Source: Abyssisolibacter fermentans
GTDB lineage: Bacteria; Bacillota; Clostridia; Tissierellales; MCWD3
DNA: 64,000 bases
NCBI RefSeq assembly: GCF_001559865.1
Contig: NZ_LOHE01000039.1
Coordinates: 1 to 64,000 of the forward strand
Direction of reading: 5' to 3'
In this document: positions 18,114 through 27,098 of the stretch, in pieces
Numbering within the stretch: the first letter of the stretch is position 1
Layout of the letters: each line of letters starts with the position of its first letter
Notes under the pieces: generated by a model
The model's database searches: none
Told to the model about the DNA's origin: nothing
What the model saw: only the letters and a program-made list of their open reading frames with translations
Position numbers and translations under genes: made by a program

Positions 18114-19076
18114 TTAATTTTTAGAACAACATATGTAATTATACTCAACTGTTCTTGCCAATCTCTGCTTCAATCCTTCCGAATTAGGAAACTTTAATAA
18201 CAACCGCATATCATATTCTATTGAATATAATGATAGTCTAGTATCTAATTGCTTAAATTTAAATACATCAGGACAAAATTTCTTAAACCACTTAATCAAA
18301 TCTACATAATCCTCATCTTTAACAAATTTTTCATATTTCTCACATGCATAAAGATGAGGATATTCTGATAATCTTTTTATTGTATCAAGTGCATAATCTA
18401 TTGATAAAACACTTGTCTTTTCAAAATCCAACAATGCAGTTACTTTATTACCTAAAACTAAAACATTATCAAAGTGTAAATCAGTATATGTTAATCCTAT
18501 TTTCTGTTCATACAATACATTATGATTGACACTAATATACTCATCAATTTTGGATATAAAATTATTGTCTAATAATTTATTTTTCTTTATGCCATTTAGT
18601 TTTTCTTTTAATGAACTATATCTTAAATTATGCCAGTCTATATTATCACTCATTTTAAAATGAGTTGAAAATGTTCTGTATTCTAAAGTGTTTATACTAT
18701 TAATAATATCTGCAAGCTGTCTCACAATATACTTTCTATCTTCTTTGCTAAACAAATGCCACTTTGAGTACAAATTATCTCCGTCAATTTTCTTATAAAT
18801 CATATAATATCTATCTATTATATTTTTAGATGTATCTGATACTATTATATTTGGTACTGGTATTATATCTTTTAAATAATTATAACAGAAACATTCTCTG
18901 TTAAAGTTTTTTTCATTTTGCTCATTTACACAGACCTTTAATATATATTTATTATTTATAACATAAATATCATTCGTAAAACCAATATCAAGGTGTTTAA
19001 TTTTACTAACAACATCAATATTTTTTTTATTGAATATTTTTGCAATTATATCTTTACTTAAACCCTTATATTCCAT
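18114..19076 (-). CDS. aminoglycoside phosphotransferase-fold kinase
   Basis: A 320-aa APH-superfamily protein. NKYILKV near residue 45 supplies the ATP Lys. LTYTDLHFDNVLV near 200 is the catalytic loop (TDLHxDN in place of HGDxxxxN). ALLDFEKTSVLSIDYALDTI near 220 is the metal-binding region. This wording is common in choline/aminoglycoside kinase-like proteins of unknown substrate. The open frame begins at 19100, but AAGGAG followed by ATG at 19076 is a better start. It is unlike the APH genes at 15815 and 47252 outside the motifs, so these are not recent duplicates. Confidence 0.8.
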   Translation of the reverse strand: MEYKGLSKDIIAKIFNKKNIDVVSKIKHLDIGFTNDIYVINNKYILKVCVNEQNEKNFNRECFCYNYLKDIIPVPNIIVSDTSKNIIDRYYMIYKKIDGDNLYSKWHLFSKEDRKYIVRQLADIINSINTLEYRTFSTHFKMSDNIDWHNLRYSSLKEKLNGIKKNKLLDNNFISKIDEYISVNHNVLYEQKIGLTYTDLHFDNVLVLGNKVTALLDFEKTSVLSIDYALDTIKRLSEYPHLYACEKYEKFVKDEDYVDLIKWFKKFCPDVFKFKQLDTRLSLYSIEYDMRLLLKFPNSEGLKQRLARTVEYNYICCSKN

Positions 19077-19420
19077 AATAAAACTCCTTGTAAAATACAT
19101 TTGAAATATTATCTAATTACAAAACTAAATAGCTTTTATATAAAATAAAATTCTATTTTAAGAACCTCGAACATTACAGTATTTTCCATGTAATTCTTTT
19201 ATTCTCTCACTCTTAATGTCTAATCTCCTTAAAAGTTAAATTTACTTTATATATTACCCTGTATGTAGAAACATCTAAATATAATATATTAAAACCTTCT
19301 CTATTTAATTCAAATTCAATTTTATCAAATACTATATATATTTCATTATCGACTATAATAAATTCTCATTTTCATAAATCTATATTTTATTAATATTAAA
19401 TGACAGCTTATAAATAATAG
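19077..19420. other. intergenic region with a coding remnant
   Basis: A 344-bp spacer. The only structure seen is a coding-like 3' remnant on the minus strand (19213-19365). No complete gene is present. Confidence 0.5.
19213..19365 (-). pseudogene. 3' remnant of an unidentified gene
   Basis: About 50 open codons end at a TAA (19213-19215) without any ATG, GTG or TTG in frame. The translation (for example FDKIEFELNREGFNILYLDV) has normal protein composition and reads like the tail of a secreted or sugar-binding protein, but I cannot assign it. Confidence 0.35.
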
Positions 19421-20032
19421 CTAAATAAAGTTAAACATTGCAGCAATAGATGTAATAATATTGCCTAAACCATGTAATAACCAACTTGATACAATAGAAC
19501 CACCAGACTGTTTTTCATTAATCCATCCACTCAGCCATCCTGACGCACCAGTAAAAGCAATAATAGTTATCGTACCTAATACTCCAGCTATTGAGCAGAA
19601 GAATATTCCATGCATCAAACCAAATAATAACCCTTGTATACTATTTCCTACTCTAAATCCAAATTTATTTATAAGTCTTTTAGTTAGAAATCCTCTAAAA
19701 AAAATTTCCTCTGATAATCCTGTTTTTATAAAAGAAAATATTAATGCAGGTATAAAAGCAGACATACCTTGTCCTGCATACTGAGAAGTTGCATTTTTAG
19801 AAGTATCAATAAATGATGGCATTATTACAAATGCTGCTATTGCCAATAACAGTATCATACCTACACATGACTTTATATATTTTTGTTTATCTTTAATAAT
19901 AATTTTTCTTAAGCCTAACCAATATAAAAAATTTGAATTTTTTCTACCACTCACTATCCACCAAGTAAATGGTATGCTTGAAAACAAAACGACCTGTATA
20001 ATAGCACTTATGAGTAATTCAAAAATTTGCAT
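19421..20032 (-). CDS. CPBP family intramembrane metalloprotease
   Basis: A 203-aa protein with about five membrane helices. It has the CPBP motifs LSEEIFFRGFL near residue 108 (EExxxR), FGLMHGIFF near 137 and SWLLHGLGN near 183. The metal-binding Glu and His residues are all present, so it should be active. It has TTGGAGG before ATG. It is the second of three CPBP genes in the window, in a stand-alone unit here. Possible roles are peptide or bacteriocin self-immunity or prenyl-protein processing; there is no direct evidence for either. Confidence 0.87.
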   Translation of the reverse strand: MQIFELLISAIIQVVLFSSIPFTWWIVSGRKNSNFLYWLGLRKIIIKDKQKYIKSCVGMILLLAIAAFVIMPSFIDTSKNATSQYAGQGMSAFIPALIFSFIKTGLSEEIFFRGFLTKRLINKFGFRVGNSIQGLLFGLMHGIFFCSIAGVLGTITIIAFTGASGWLSGWINEKQSGGSIVSSWLLHGLGNIITSIAAMFNFI

Positions 20033-20208
20033 ATTACATCCTCCAAGTATTCACAAAAAATATCTTATTGTGTTAAACCAGCAAACTTAACTCTTAAAGC
20101 AATTGGATTTTTTAACTTTCAATGTAATTTTCATAATCCTTATTTTCTCTATGCGTTATACAGTCATATGAATTATTCGATTTTACCGTATCATAAATAC
20201 ATGTTATA

Positions 20209-20228
20209 GGCTGTGCAAACGTCTAATG
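20209..20228. repeat. short dispersed sequence, copy 1
   Basis: GGCTGTGCAAACGTCTAATG recurs with a 5-bp difference at 58459-58484 and weakly near 44556. Both clear copies lie between cassettes, past a gene start. Confidence 0.4.
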
Positions 20229-20264
20229 TATATAAACAAAACAACTACAAAGAAAATAATTTAA

Positions 20265-20711
20265 TTAAAAAAGATATTTTCTCATTTGAATATCATCTAC
20301 ATTTCGTATATATTCCTTAAATCCCGCTTTCTCATAAACTCTTATTGCAGGTTTATTTTGAATATTTACTGCTAATTTGATATATTTTCGTTCATATTTA
20401 AATTTCTTTATTCCAAAATTAATTCCTTGTTCAACAAAATTTTTTCCAAGTCCTCTTCCTACTAATTCAGGTTTTAAAGCAAGACCGAGCTCCATAATTT
20501 CATCTTTAAAATAATACTCAAACAATCCAACTAATTTATTTTGATTTAATACAGCAAAACCTTCACATCCTCCAGGACCTTTCATTTTACCTGTTTCTTT
20601 AAAACTATTAAAATATGGTTCCACATAAATATTTTTCATATAACCGTCGTATTTCCAAGTTTCAATTTGTTTAGCATAATCTAAAGTCATTGGAACAAAT
20701 TCAAATTCCAT
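20265..20711 (-). CDS. GNAT family N-acetyltransferase
   Basis: A compact 148-aa acetyltransferase. EFVPMTLDYAKQIETWKYDG at the N-terminus resembles the acetyltransferase group with substrate-facing W. LGLALKPELVGRGLGKNFVE near residues 77-96 contains the acetyl-CoA loop RGLGK. KLAVNIQNKPAIRVYEKAGF near 113-132 is the conserved strand and helix with Asn. It has AAGGAG before ATG. It is a single-gene unit. The substrate is unknown. Confidence 0.84.
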   Translation of the reverse strand: MEFEFVPMTLDYAKQIETWKYDGYMKNIYVEPYFNSFKETGKMKGPGGCEGFAVLNQNKLVGLFEYYFKDEIMELGLALKPELVGRGLGKNFVEQGINFGIKKFKYERKYIKLAVNIQNKPAIRVYEKAGFKEYIRNVDDIQMRKYLF

Positions 20712-20798
20712 ATTATTAATTCTCCTTTCCTAAGAAAAAATTTTTTTCAAACATTCGAAAAACTAACAAAAACATATGTAAGTCTAGTATTACGTATA

Positions 20799-20812
20799 AC
20801 GTTAGCTAACGT
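20799..20812. repeat. 14-bp perfect palindrome between cassettes
   Basis: ACGTTAGCTAACGT lies between the GNAT start and the stop codon of the kinase at 20823. It contains GTTAGCT, also seen at the end of the element at 21379. Confidence 0.4.
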
Positions 20813-20822
20813 GCAGAAAGCA

Positions 20823-21335
20823 TTAACCTTCATACCTAATAATTTGCTTTATATTATCGACAGAACTAATAATATCCTTGTTACTAATATCCAATTTTAT
20901 AGTATCCATTTCTTTATATAATTTTAATCTTTCAAGGCTATTATCAATTGAATTTAATCCTCTCTTACCATTTTTAATATCTTTTTTTATTCTATTCTTT
21001 AACTCTTCTTCCGAACATATTAATGTAATTTTATATATCTCATATGTTGGTTTATTACTTAACTTCTCTAGTAATTTTTCTATAATCCATTCTTGATGCA
21101 TTACCCAATTAAAAATAACATATTCAAAACTAGAATTCTTAAGAAAATTATTTAATAAATGTGTTATATTATCCATTACCATTATTTTGTTTTCTTCTGT
21201 AACATTAAATGGATTCATCATCCAACACCAATCTCCATCAAGCCATACTGAATTCTCTATACTTTTATATAATTCTCTACATATTGTTGTCTTACCAACT
21301 CCCATTGTTCCATTTATTATGATAAGTTTTTTCAT
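20823..21335 (-). CDS. small P-loop nucleoside/nucleotide kinase-like protein
   Basis: A 170-aa ATP-binding protein. Walker A is NGTMGVGKTTICREL near residues 8-22. LDGDWCWMMNPFNV near 33-46 is the DGD segment typical of AAA_33/shikimate-kinase-like and chloramphenicol-phosphotransferase-like proteins. A lid region with KDIKNGKRGL near 117 follows. It has AAGGAGG before ATG. The family contains kinases of small metabolites and antibiotic-modifying kinases. The substrate cannot be told from the sequence. Confidence 0.75.
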   Translation of the reverse strand: MKKLIIINGTMGVGKTTICRELYKSIENSVWLDGDWCWMMNPFNVTEENKIMVMDNITHLLNNFLKNSSFEYVIFNWVMHQEWIIEKLLEKLSNKPTYEIYKITLICSEEELKNRIKKDIKNGKRGLNSIDNSLERLKLYKEMDTIKLDISNKDIISSVDNIKQIIRYEG

Positions 21336-21378
21336 ATATTTTAATCCTCCTTATAGTTCTCAATATTTAGTAACTCCA

Positions 21379-21497
21379 GCATGTTAGCTAACTTTTCGTA
21401 TTTCCGACATGCCTGAACCGAATATCGTCAGAGTTTTTCTTCGTAAGCGGTGCTTGTACCTGATGAAAGGATGTGCTCCATCGTCCCTAGCCACTAA
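21379..21497 (-). repeat. intercassette inverted-repeat element 1
   Basis: This element abuts the stop codon of the methyltransferase at 21498. It holds the inverted repeat GCATGT (21379-21384) / ACATGC (21407-21412) and the 17-mer TCTTCGTAAGCGGTGCT (21438-21454), which matches 15 of 17 bases of the element at 30480. It is notably more GC-rich than the surrounding spacers. Confidence 0.5.
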
Positions 21498-22289
21498 CTA
21501 ACTTTTCTGTGAAATATACAAAATACAATTAAAATACCTTGTAATCTTTCCATCAGCTTTATCAAATATCTTCTTAAGCTTATTATCAAGTTCTAGCTTT
21601 AATCCTTCTTCCATTCCAATATAGCCATTACCAGTACTCAGAAAGTTAATAAATTCCTCACAACTCTGTTCTAGTTGCCATGGTAGTTCAATAAACCTTG
21701 TATTTTTAAAATAACCACTATTTTCAATCTCGTCTATATCTTCTCTACTTTTTTCTATAAGTTCATCATGCTCAAGCATATATAAAACACTATACTCTTT
21801 ACATACACGACTTAATTCACTAGAAAGTTCACTTCCATCATTCATGTACTTATTCCAAAATAATGCACAATTACTGTTAGGCTTTAATGCTTTTGCTAGT
21901 TTCTCATATCCTACAGGTTTTTGAATCCAATGGAATGCTTGAGCACATATCGCTAAATCAAATTGCTCACTGAACTCATCTACTTCTTCAAATCTACTAA
22001 TGATGTACTCAACCTGTCCTGTTTCTTTAAATCTTTCTATTCCACGTTGAGCTAAATTCTCACCTTGCTCTATGCATGTTAAATGATAGCCTCTATCTAC
22101 AAACAGTTCTGTAGCCTTTCCACTTCCCGCACCAACTTCAAGAATCTTTGCATTATCTTTAATACCTGAAATAGTAATAATGTCATTAATTATTTCTTTA
22201 GGATAACTTGGACGATATTTATCATATACGAAAGCAGATTTATCAAACTTTCTACTTTCATCAATCATTTTTTCTAATTCCCACATCAT
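21498..22289 (-). CDS. class I SAM-dependent methyltransferase
   Basis: A 263-aa methyltransferase. FVYDKYRPSYPKEIINDI is the conserved lead of the Methyltransf_11/25 group. Motif I is ILEVGAGSGKATELFVDRGY near residues 45-64, motif II TCIEQGENLA, and motif IV LAICAQAFHWI near 112. The AQAFHW form is shared with trans-aconitate methyltransferase-like enzymes. It has AGGGAGG before ATGATG. It is preceded downstream by the repeat element 21379-21497. The acceptor is unknown. Confidence 0.86.
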   Translation of the reverse strand: MMWELEKMIDESRKFDKSAFVYDKYRPSYPKEIINDIITISGIKDNAKILEVGAGSGKATELFVDRGYHLTCIEQGENLAQRGIERFKETGQVEYIISRFEEVDEFSEQFDLAICAQAFHWIQKPVGYEKLAKALKPNSNCALFWNKYMNDGSELSSELSRVCKEYSVLYMLEHDELIEKSREDIDEIENSGYFKNTRFIELPWQLEQSCEEFINFLSTGNGYIGMEEGLKLELDNKLKKIFDKADGKITRYFNCILYISQKS

Positions 22290-22421
22290 ATAAAACCTCC
22301 CTGAAATTCTATTATTTCATTAACAGATGGGGCATGTACAGATAATTTTAAAGAATATTATCATAGGTACTTTTTCAAACAATATACCATTATAAATTAC
22401 ATATATGCTCATTTTCTTCGA

Positions 22422-23138
22422 TTAATCTATTCCAATCCGAGATAGTCTAAAACAACTTGCACAAATTGCAATGCAAAAAATAATTAATAATGGAATAAAC
22501 CATGTTACATTAAGTTTATTATATGTCATTATCTTTAATCCCCATGTAGCAGGAAATACTTTCCCAACTGTTTCAAGTCCCCTTGGCAATAAATTGGTTG
22601 GAAACATAATCCCCGATAGCATTAATGATGGTAAAAATATTAATTGTGAACACATAGTTAACTTTGATGCGCTTTTAATATACAGTCCTAATACCGTACC
22701 AATGGATAAGCATACAATAATAAATACTGCGAGTGCTACAAAGTACAACACAATATTTTCTGGCACTTTGGCACTAAAAGCTATTGGTGCGATTAAATAA
22801 ATAATTATGCTTGTGATCATTAAATGTATAAAAGCTGAAATAAAGTTGTTTACTGCTGCCATCCATAAGGGAATACCCCCTACTTTATATGCTTTTTTTA
22901 TATCGCTTGAGTACAATTCCTCTAACGGCGTTGGTGCTCCTATAATAGCCCCCATAGTGATAGCAAAAATAGTCATCGATTGTATTAGGCTATCCTTTGA
23001 TTCTGGATTGATCGAAGCAAAAATAGTTCCAATAAATCCAAAAAATATCAATGGTACAATGTAATATGTAAGCAATACTCCTTTATTTCTTATATCCAAC
23101 TTCCACTGAAGTGTTACTCCATATAAAAATGCATTCAT
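22422..23138 (-). CDS. ABC-2 type transporter permease
   Basis: A 238-aa membrane subunit with about six transmembrane helices in the ABC-2 arrangement. ATWGLKIMTYNK and LPSLMLSGIMFPTNLLPRGL in the C-terminal half are typical of drug/antibiotic exporters of this class. Its start codon overlaps the stop codon of the ATPase gene at 23138 by one base (TAATG), which indicates translational coupling. Together with that ATPase it should form a complete exporter. The substrate is unknown; many such pairs export antimicrobial peptides or lipids. Confidence 0.88.
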   Translation of the reverse strand: MNAFLYGVTLQWKLDIRNKGVLLTYYIVPLIFFGFIGTIFASINPESKDSLIQSMTIFAITMGAIIGAPTPLEELYSSDIKKAYKVGGIPLWMAAVNNFISAFIHLMITSIIIYLIAPIAFSAKVPENIVLYFVALAVFIIVCLSIGTVLGLYIKSASKLTMCSQLIFLPSLMLSGIMFPTNLLPRGLETVGKVFPATWGLKIMTYNKLNVTWFIPLLIIFCIAICASCFRLSRIGID

Positions 23139-24004
23139 TATTTACCCTCCTTTGCAATTTCTATAAAGCGTTGTTCAAGTGTTGCACGTTCTATTTTCAC
23201 ATCAATGACATTGTTGTTTGTTTCTTTAGAAAAACCAAGTAATTCAAGTAAAGCATCATCTATTTTTGTAGTAACAACAACAAGGTAATCTTGGTCCATA
23301 CCATAGTAGCTACTAAATTTAAAATCATATTTCTCCAAAGGTTTTAATGTTTTTATGTAAATCTTAGTTTCATTTAAGTAGCTATTTGTAGTCAATTCTT
23401 TTGCTGTTCCCGTAAAAGCTATCTTTCCATCTTTTAATATTGCAATTCTATCACATAGACTTTCAACCTCTGCCATATCATGACTTGCCATAATTATTGT
23501 TTTTCCATCTTCTTTTAGCTTTCTTATTTCTTTATGTAATGAAACTCTACCCTCTACATCAAGTCCTGCTGTTGGTTCATCAAGAAATACAACATTTGGA
23601 TTACTTATTAAAGCAAGCATTAAATGAAGTCTTCTTTTCTGACCTGTTGACATAGCACTATACTGCATATTTTTTAAATCTATTAATCCAAATCTGTCCA
23701 ATAACTCAATGTTTTCATTTACTCTATTCCATTTACAAAAAAGTTTAAAAGACTCCAAAACAGTAATACTATTAGGCAATGAAGAAGATTGAAGTTGTAC
23801 ACCAAATGTTCCATTTATTTTTATGTGACCAGAATCGTACTTGCGAATACCCTCGATACATTCAAGCGTAGTTGTTTTTCCTGCACCATTTGCCCCTAAT
23901 AAAGCAAATATCTCTCCCTCATTAACAGCAAATGAAAGTCTATTAATTACAGTATGATTTCCATAACTTTTTATTAAATTATTAACTTCAATAGCAAAAC
24001 TCAT
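23138..24004 (-). CDS. ABC transporter ATP-binding protein (exporter type)
   Basis: A 288-aa ATPase. Walker A is LLGANGAGKTTTLECI near residues 34-49. The signature is MSTGQKRRLHL near 118 (Ser-Thr-Gly in place of the usual Ser-Gly-Gly). Walker B is NVVFLDEPTAGLD, and the H-loop is IIMASHDMAEVE. The C-terminal 75 residues match the extension of CcmA/DrrA-type exporters. It has AGGAGATGATAAA before ATG. It is coupled with the ABC-2 permease and has no accessory regulator next to it. Confidence 0.92.
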   Translation of the reverse strand: MSFAIEVNNLIKSYGNHTVINRLSFAVNEGEIFALLGANGAGKTTTLECIEGIRKYDSGHIKINGTFGVQLQSSSLPNSITVLESFKLFCKWNRVNENIELLDRFGLIDLKNMQYSAMSTGQKRRLHLMLALISNPNVVFLDEPTAGLDVEGRVSLHKEIRKLKEDGKTIIMASHDMAEVESLCDRIAILKDGKIAFTGTAKELTTNSYLNETKIYIKTLKPLEKYDFKFSSYYGMDQDYLVVVTTKIDDALLELLGFSKETNNNVIDVKIERATLEQRFIEIAKEGK

Positions 24005-24313
24005 TTTATCATCTCCTATAATTTCTCATTGCTAAAGTAAATATAAATAATTTTTTCATTATTTACTAATCCATATTTCATAATCATTATAATTATTCAT
24101 AAGTTAGCAAATAATATAATATGTACAAGTTTCCATTTTTTATATTATATCAAATAATTATTAAAAAAACCATTTTTAAGCATTATTAATGTATTACTTA
24201 GATATTGTCGTTGTTATATAAAACTAGCTTTGTACTAAGACATAGAGAAAACACAAATCTCCCTCCATATATAATGTGGAGGGAGATTTGTCTTTTCTAT
24301 TTCAAATAGGTTT
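24005..24313. other. intergenic region upstream of the ABC exporter
   Basis: A 309-bp spacer. It holds the terminator of the hydrolase at 24314 and, by position, the promoter of the ABC pair. No gene or repeat was recognised. Confidence 0.5.
24253..24291 (-). terminator. strong hairpin after the hydrolase gene at 24314
   Basis: A perfect 15-bp stem (24253-24267 with 24277-24291) with a 9-nt loop lies about 22 bp past the stop codon. A TGTTTT tract follows in the minus direction, weaker than a full T-run. Confidence 0.75.
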
Positions 24314-25255
24314 TTAATTTGTTTCTTTTAATATTTCCAAGAGCACATCTTTAAATTTTTCAGGTTCATCACAGATTGGAGCATGAGCTGAATTTTCGAA
24401 CCATATAAAATCTTTTTTTGGTGCTATCAATTTTTCACAATATTTTTTTACAACTAATGAAGGTGTTTGATAATCATCTCTTCCTGAACAGAAATAAACA
24501 GGTACTTTAATTTCTTTTATATGATTAACACTTAATTTAAATAAATCTGACATATGATTGCAAGTAAATTCAACACCTTGTACTATCCTCTGCATTTCTT
24601 CATCACTGCAGCTTTCTTCATATAAGTGAGATGTGTTTCTTTCACCAAAACCAAATTGTCTTACCCATTTTAGCTGTACCAAATTATCATCACTATTCTT
24701 ACGTGGCACATCACCAATCTGTTCTAACTCTTTTATAGCTTCAACATTATTTTGTCTTTTTGCTTCATCTAGTAAAGCTTGGTACGCAACTTTTAAACCT
24801 TCTTGTGCATCTACTATTTGACCTGATGCAATATAAGCGTAGAATTTTTCAGGATATCTATGTACAGCATTAATGCCTAATAAAGATCCCCAAGATAATC
24901 CTAACAAATAAATTTTTTCCTTATTATATTTACTAATGAGATAATCTACTACTTCTATAGTATCTTCAATAAATTGTTCTTCATTAATTGATTCTTTAGA
25001 AATATTATCATGATATGATTTTCCTGCTCCTCTTTGATCCCAATGAGCTACTAAGAAGTTTTCTTCAATATCAGATGGAAAATGAAAAGCAATAGGACTC
25101 AAAGGAGCACCAGGACCTCCATGTAAAAAAAGCATTATAGGATTGTCAATCCTTTTTCCTCGTACAAGTACATACTGATCAACACCACCAATATTAACCA
25201 TTTCTGATTCATTAATACTCGCTGTTTCATTGTGAATTTTGTAATTATTGCTCAT
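24314..25255 (-). CDS. alpha/beta hydrolase, proline iminopeptidase-like (S33)
   Basis: A 313-aa hydrolase, cytoplasmic as it has no signal sequence. LFLHGGPGAPLS near residue 43 and WDQRGAGKSYHDN near 77 are the S33 signatures. The nucleophile elbow is LLGLSWGSLLG (GLSWG, where the paralogue has GHSWG). GRDDYQTPS carries Asp and NSAHAPI the His. It shares IGGVDQ, WDQRG and other blocks with the membrane-anchored hydrolase at 10939, so the two are paralogues 13 kb apart. It has AGGGGG before ATG. The substrate is unknown. Confidence 0.86.
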   Translation of the reverse strand: MSNNYKIHNETASINESEMVNIGGVDQYVLVRGKRIDNPIMLFLHGGPGAPLSPIAFHFPSDIEENFLVAHWDQRGAGKSYHDNISKESINEEQFIEDTIEVVDYLISKYNKEKIYLLGLSWGSLLGINAVHRYPEKFYAYIASGQIVDAQEGLKVAYQALLDEAKRQNNVEAIKELEQIGDVPRKNSDDNLVQLKWVRQFGFGERNTSHLYEESCSDEEMQRIVQGVEFTCNHMSDLFKLSVNHIKEIKVPVYFCSGRDDYQTPSLVVKKYCEKLIAPKKDFIWFENSAHAPICDEPEKFKDVLLEILKETN

Positions 25256-25511
25256 GATTTACCCCCTCTAAGTTATCGTAATAATATAATAGTTAACATT
25301 AAAATATCTAAGTCTTAGCAAAGTTTATTCTAAGATAAATATATGAAATGCTTTAAAGGCTTTAGAAAAATCAAATGAGATTAAAAATGCATTGAATATT
25401 ACTACAAGGCATATCTTAAAAACTAGATCTACTTCCTAAAATAGGCATAGTTCTCACCAGAAAAATATTGCAAGGTCACTTAGTATAAGGCAGGACAACA
25501 TTTTTGATTCT

Positions 25512-26666
25512 TTATAATCCATTTTCAAAAGCATTGTGTGCTTCTTTTAGAAGTTCTGTTATTGGTAAATGCTGCGGACAGATTTTCTCACATTTTCTAC
25601 ACCCTACACAGCGTGAATAGTCTTTGCCCATCTTTTTCATTCTACTATAAAATTCAATTGCTTCTTGCTTTTTATTAAATAATGCTGCATTATTGTAAAA
25701 GTTAAATATTCCTCTAATATATACTCCTTCTGGACATGGCATACAATAATTACACTGGGTACAGTTAACTTTAATATTTTGTTTATATACTTTTTTGACT
25801 TTATTTATGGTTTCTAATTCTTTATTCGTTAAAGAACCTGCTAAAGCATTACTAAATGTTGTAATGTTTTCTTCTAATTGATTCATATTACTCATACCGC
25901 TCAAAACTGTAGCTACCTCTGGGTGATTACATACCCATCTAAATCCCCATTCAGCCGGACTTCTTTTCACATCAGATTGATTCCATATTTTTTTAACATC
26001 CTCAGGTATAATTTTTACTAGACTACCGCCTCTTAGAGGTTCCATAATTACAACTGCAAGACCCTTGTCATATGCATATTTTAATCCCTTTATACCTGCT
26101 TGATAATTTTCATCTAAATAATTAAATTGTATATAGCAAAATTCCCAATCGTAAGAATTAATTATTTCTTTAAATAAATGAAATCCATCATGAAAAGAAA
26201 AACCTACATGCTTTATTTTTCCAGATTTTTTAGCATTGTCTAGAAAATCAAAGACTTTTAATTTTTCTACCATTTCCCAATTCATGTGGCTAAGCATATG
26301 TAACAAGTACATATCTATATATTCAACATCTAATCTTTCAAGTTCTTCATCCAATATTTTATATAAATCATCATGAGTTTTCGCTAACCATATAGGAATC
26401 TTAGTTGCTACTTTAACCTTTTCTCTATAACCATCTTTTAGTGCTTTCCCTAATATAATTTCACTTTTCCCTTTGTTATACAAATAAGCAGTATCAAAAT
26501 AGTTTACTCCATTATCTATTGCATAACGGATCATTCTTATACTTTCTTTTTCATCAATATTAATATTTCTTTCTCCTGATTCCCCATCTAATACAGGTAA
26601 CCTCATACATCCGAAACCTAATGTTGATACTTCAAAGTCAAGCTTGCCAAATTTTCTATATTGCAA
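25512..26666 (-). CDS. aldo/keto reductase with C-terminal 4Fe-4S ferredoxin domain
   Basis: A 384-aa cytoplasmic oxidoreductase. LGFGCMRLP opens the AKR barrel. YFDTAYLYNKGKSE holds the catalytic Asp and Tyr near residue 58, and HVGFSFHDGF the NADP-facing region. The C-terminus carries CTQCNYCMPCPEGV near 300 and CVGCRKCEKICPQHLP near 350, a 4Fe-4S pair typical of anaerobe AKRs. The frame has ATG at 26672 but GGGGG sits only just before it. The TTG two codons on (26666) gives proper spacing and the usual start LQYRKFGK. The substrate is unknown. Confidence 0.88.
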   Translation of the reverse strand: MQYRKFGKLDFEVSTLGFGCMRLPVLDGESGERNINIDEKESIRMIRYAIDNGVNYFDTAYLYNKGKSEIILGKALKDGYREKVKVATKIPIWLAKTHDDLYKILDEELERLDVEYIDMYLLHMLSHMNWEMVEKLKVFDFLDNAKKSGKIKHVGFSFHDGFHLFKEIINSYDWEFCYIQFNYLDENYQAGIKGLKYAYDKGLAVVIMEPLRGGSLVKIIPEDVKKIWNQSDVKRSPAEWGFRWVCNHPEVATVLSGMSNMNQLEENITTFSNALAGSLTNKELETINKVKKVYKQNIKVNCTQCNYCMPCPEGVYIRGIFNFYNNAALFNKKQEAIEFYSRMKKMGKDYSRCVGCRKCEKICPQHLPITELLKEAHNAFENGL

Positions 26667-27085
26667 TCTCATCCCCCATTTCTATTTTTTGATAAACTTA
26701 GTTCCAATAACATAAATTTATCCAATTAGTACATAATAGTGAATAATATGAAACATCCTTCAAGTAGAACTAATTAAACATTTACTTATGTCCCCAAATG
26801 GACTTTGACCTAAAGAAATATTCCTTGGTGGTACCTGTCTCCTTTCAAATTTGTGATAATCATATTTTAGTGGAATATACTAGAAAATTCAAGTCTATAT
26901 TTTTTTCATAATAAATGATATAATATAAGTATAGTAAAATATATTCCTAAAACAACTATAATTCTTTAATCAATGCAGCAACCTCCCAAACGAGTTTAAC
27001 CAGCAAAGCTTTATCCTTGTCCAAAAGAACGTGAACATTGTGTTTTATGGAATATCTTACGAAAGAGCCAATTACTTTTGTTAAC
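26667..27085. other. intergenic region with gene remnants
   Basis: A 419-bp spacer between the AKR and the hydrolase-like gene. Its right part is a coding-like 3' remnant (26956-27098). The part near 26800-26870 contains a short hairpin (GTCC-ATTT-GGGGAC on the minus strand) and no complete gene. Confidence 0.5.
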
Positions 27086-27098
27086 TTATATGATATAG
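26956..27098 (-). pseudogene. 3' remnant of an unidentified gene
   Basis: About 47 open codons end at TAG (26956-26958) and overlap the 3' end of the hydrolase-like gene in another frame. No start codon is available. The end reads LLDKDKALLVKLVWEVAALI, a helical, well-composed tail. The family is not recognised. Confidence 0.35.

Noticed and set aside
25336-25435. Plus-strand stretch of about 30 coding-like codons between hydrolase and AKR genes
   Set aside because: It has no start codon in frame, is very short and is not similar to anything I recognise.
26780-26870. Possible T-box or other riboswitch in the AKR upstream spacer
   Set aside because: A small hairpin and a GGTACCACC-like string occur but no T-box (TGGNACC) with terminator and specifier loop could be assembled.
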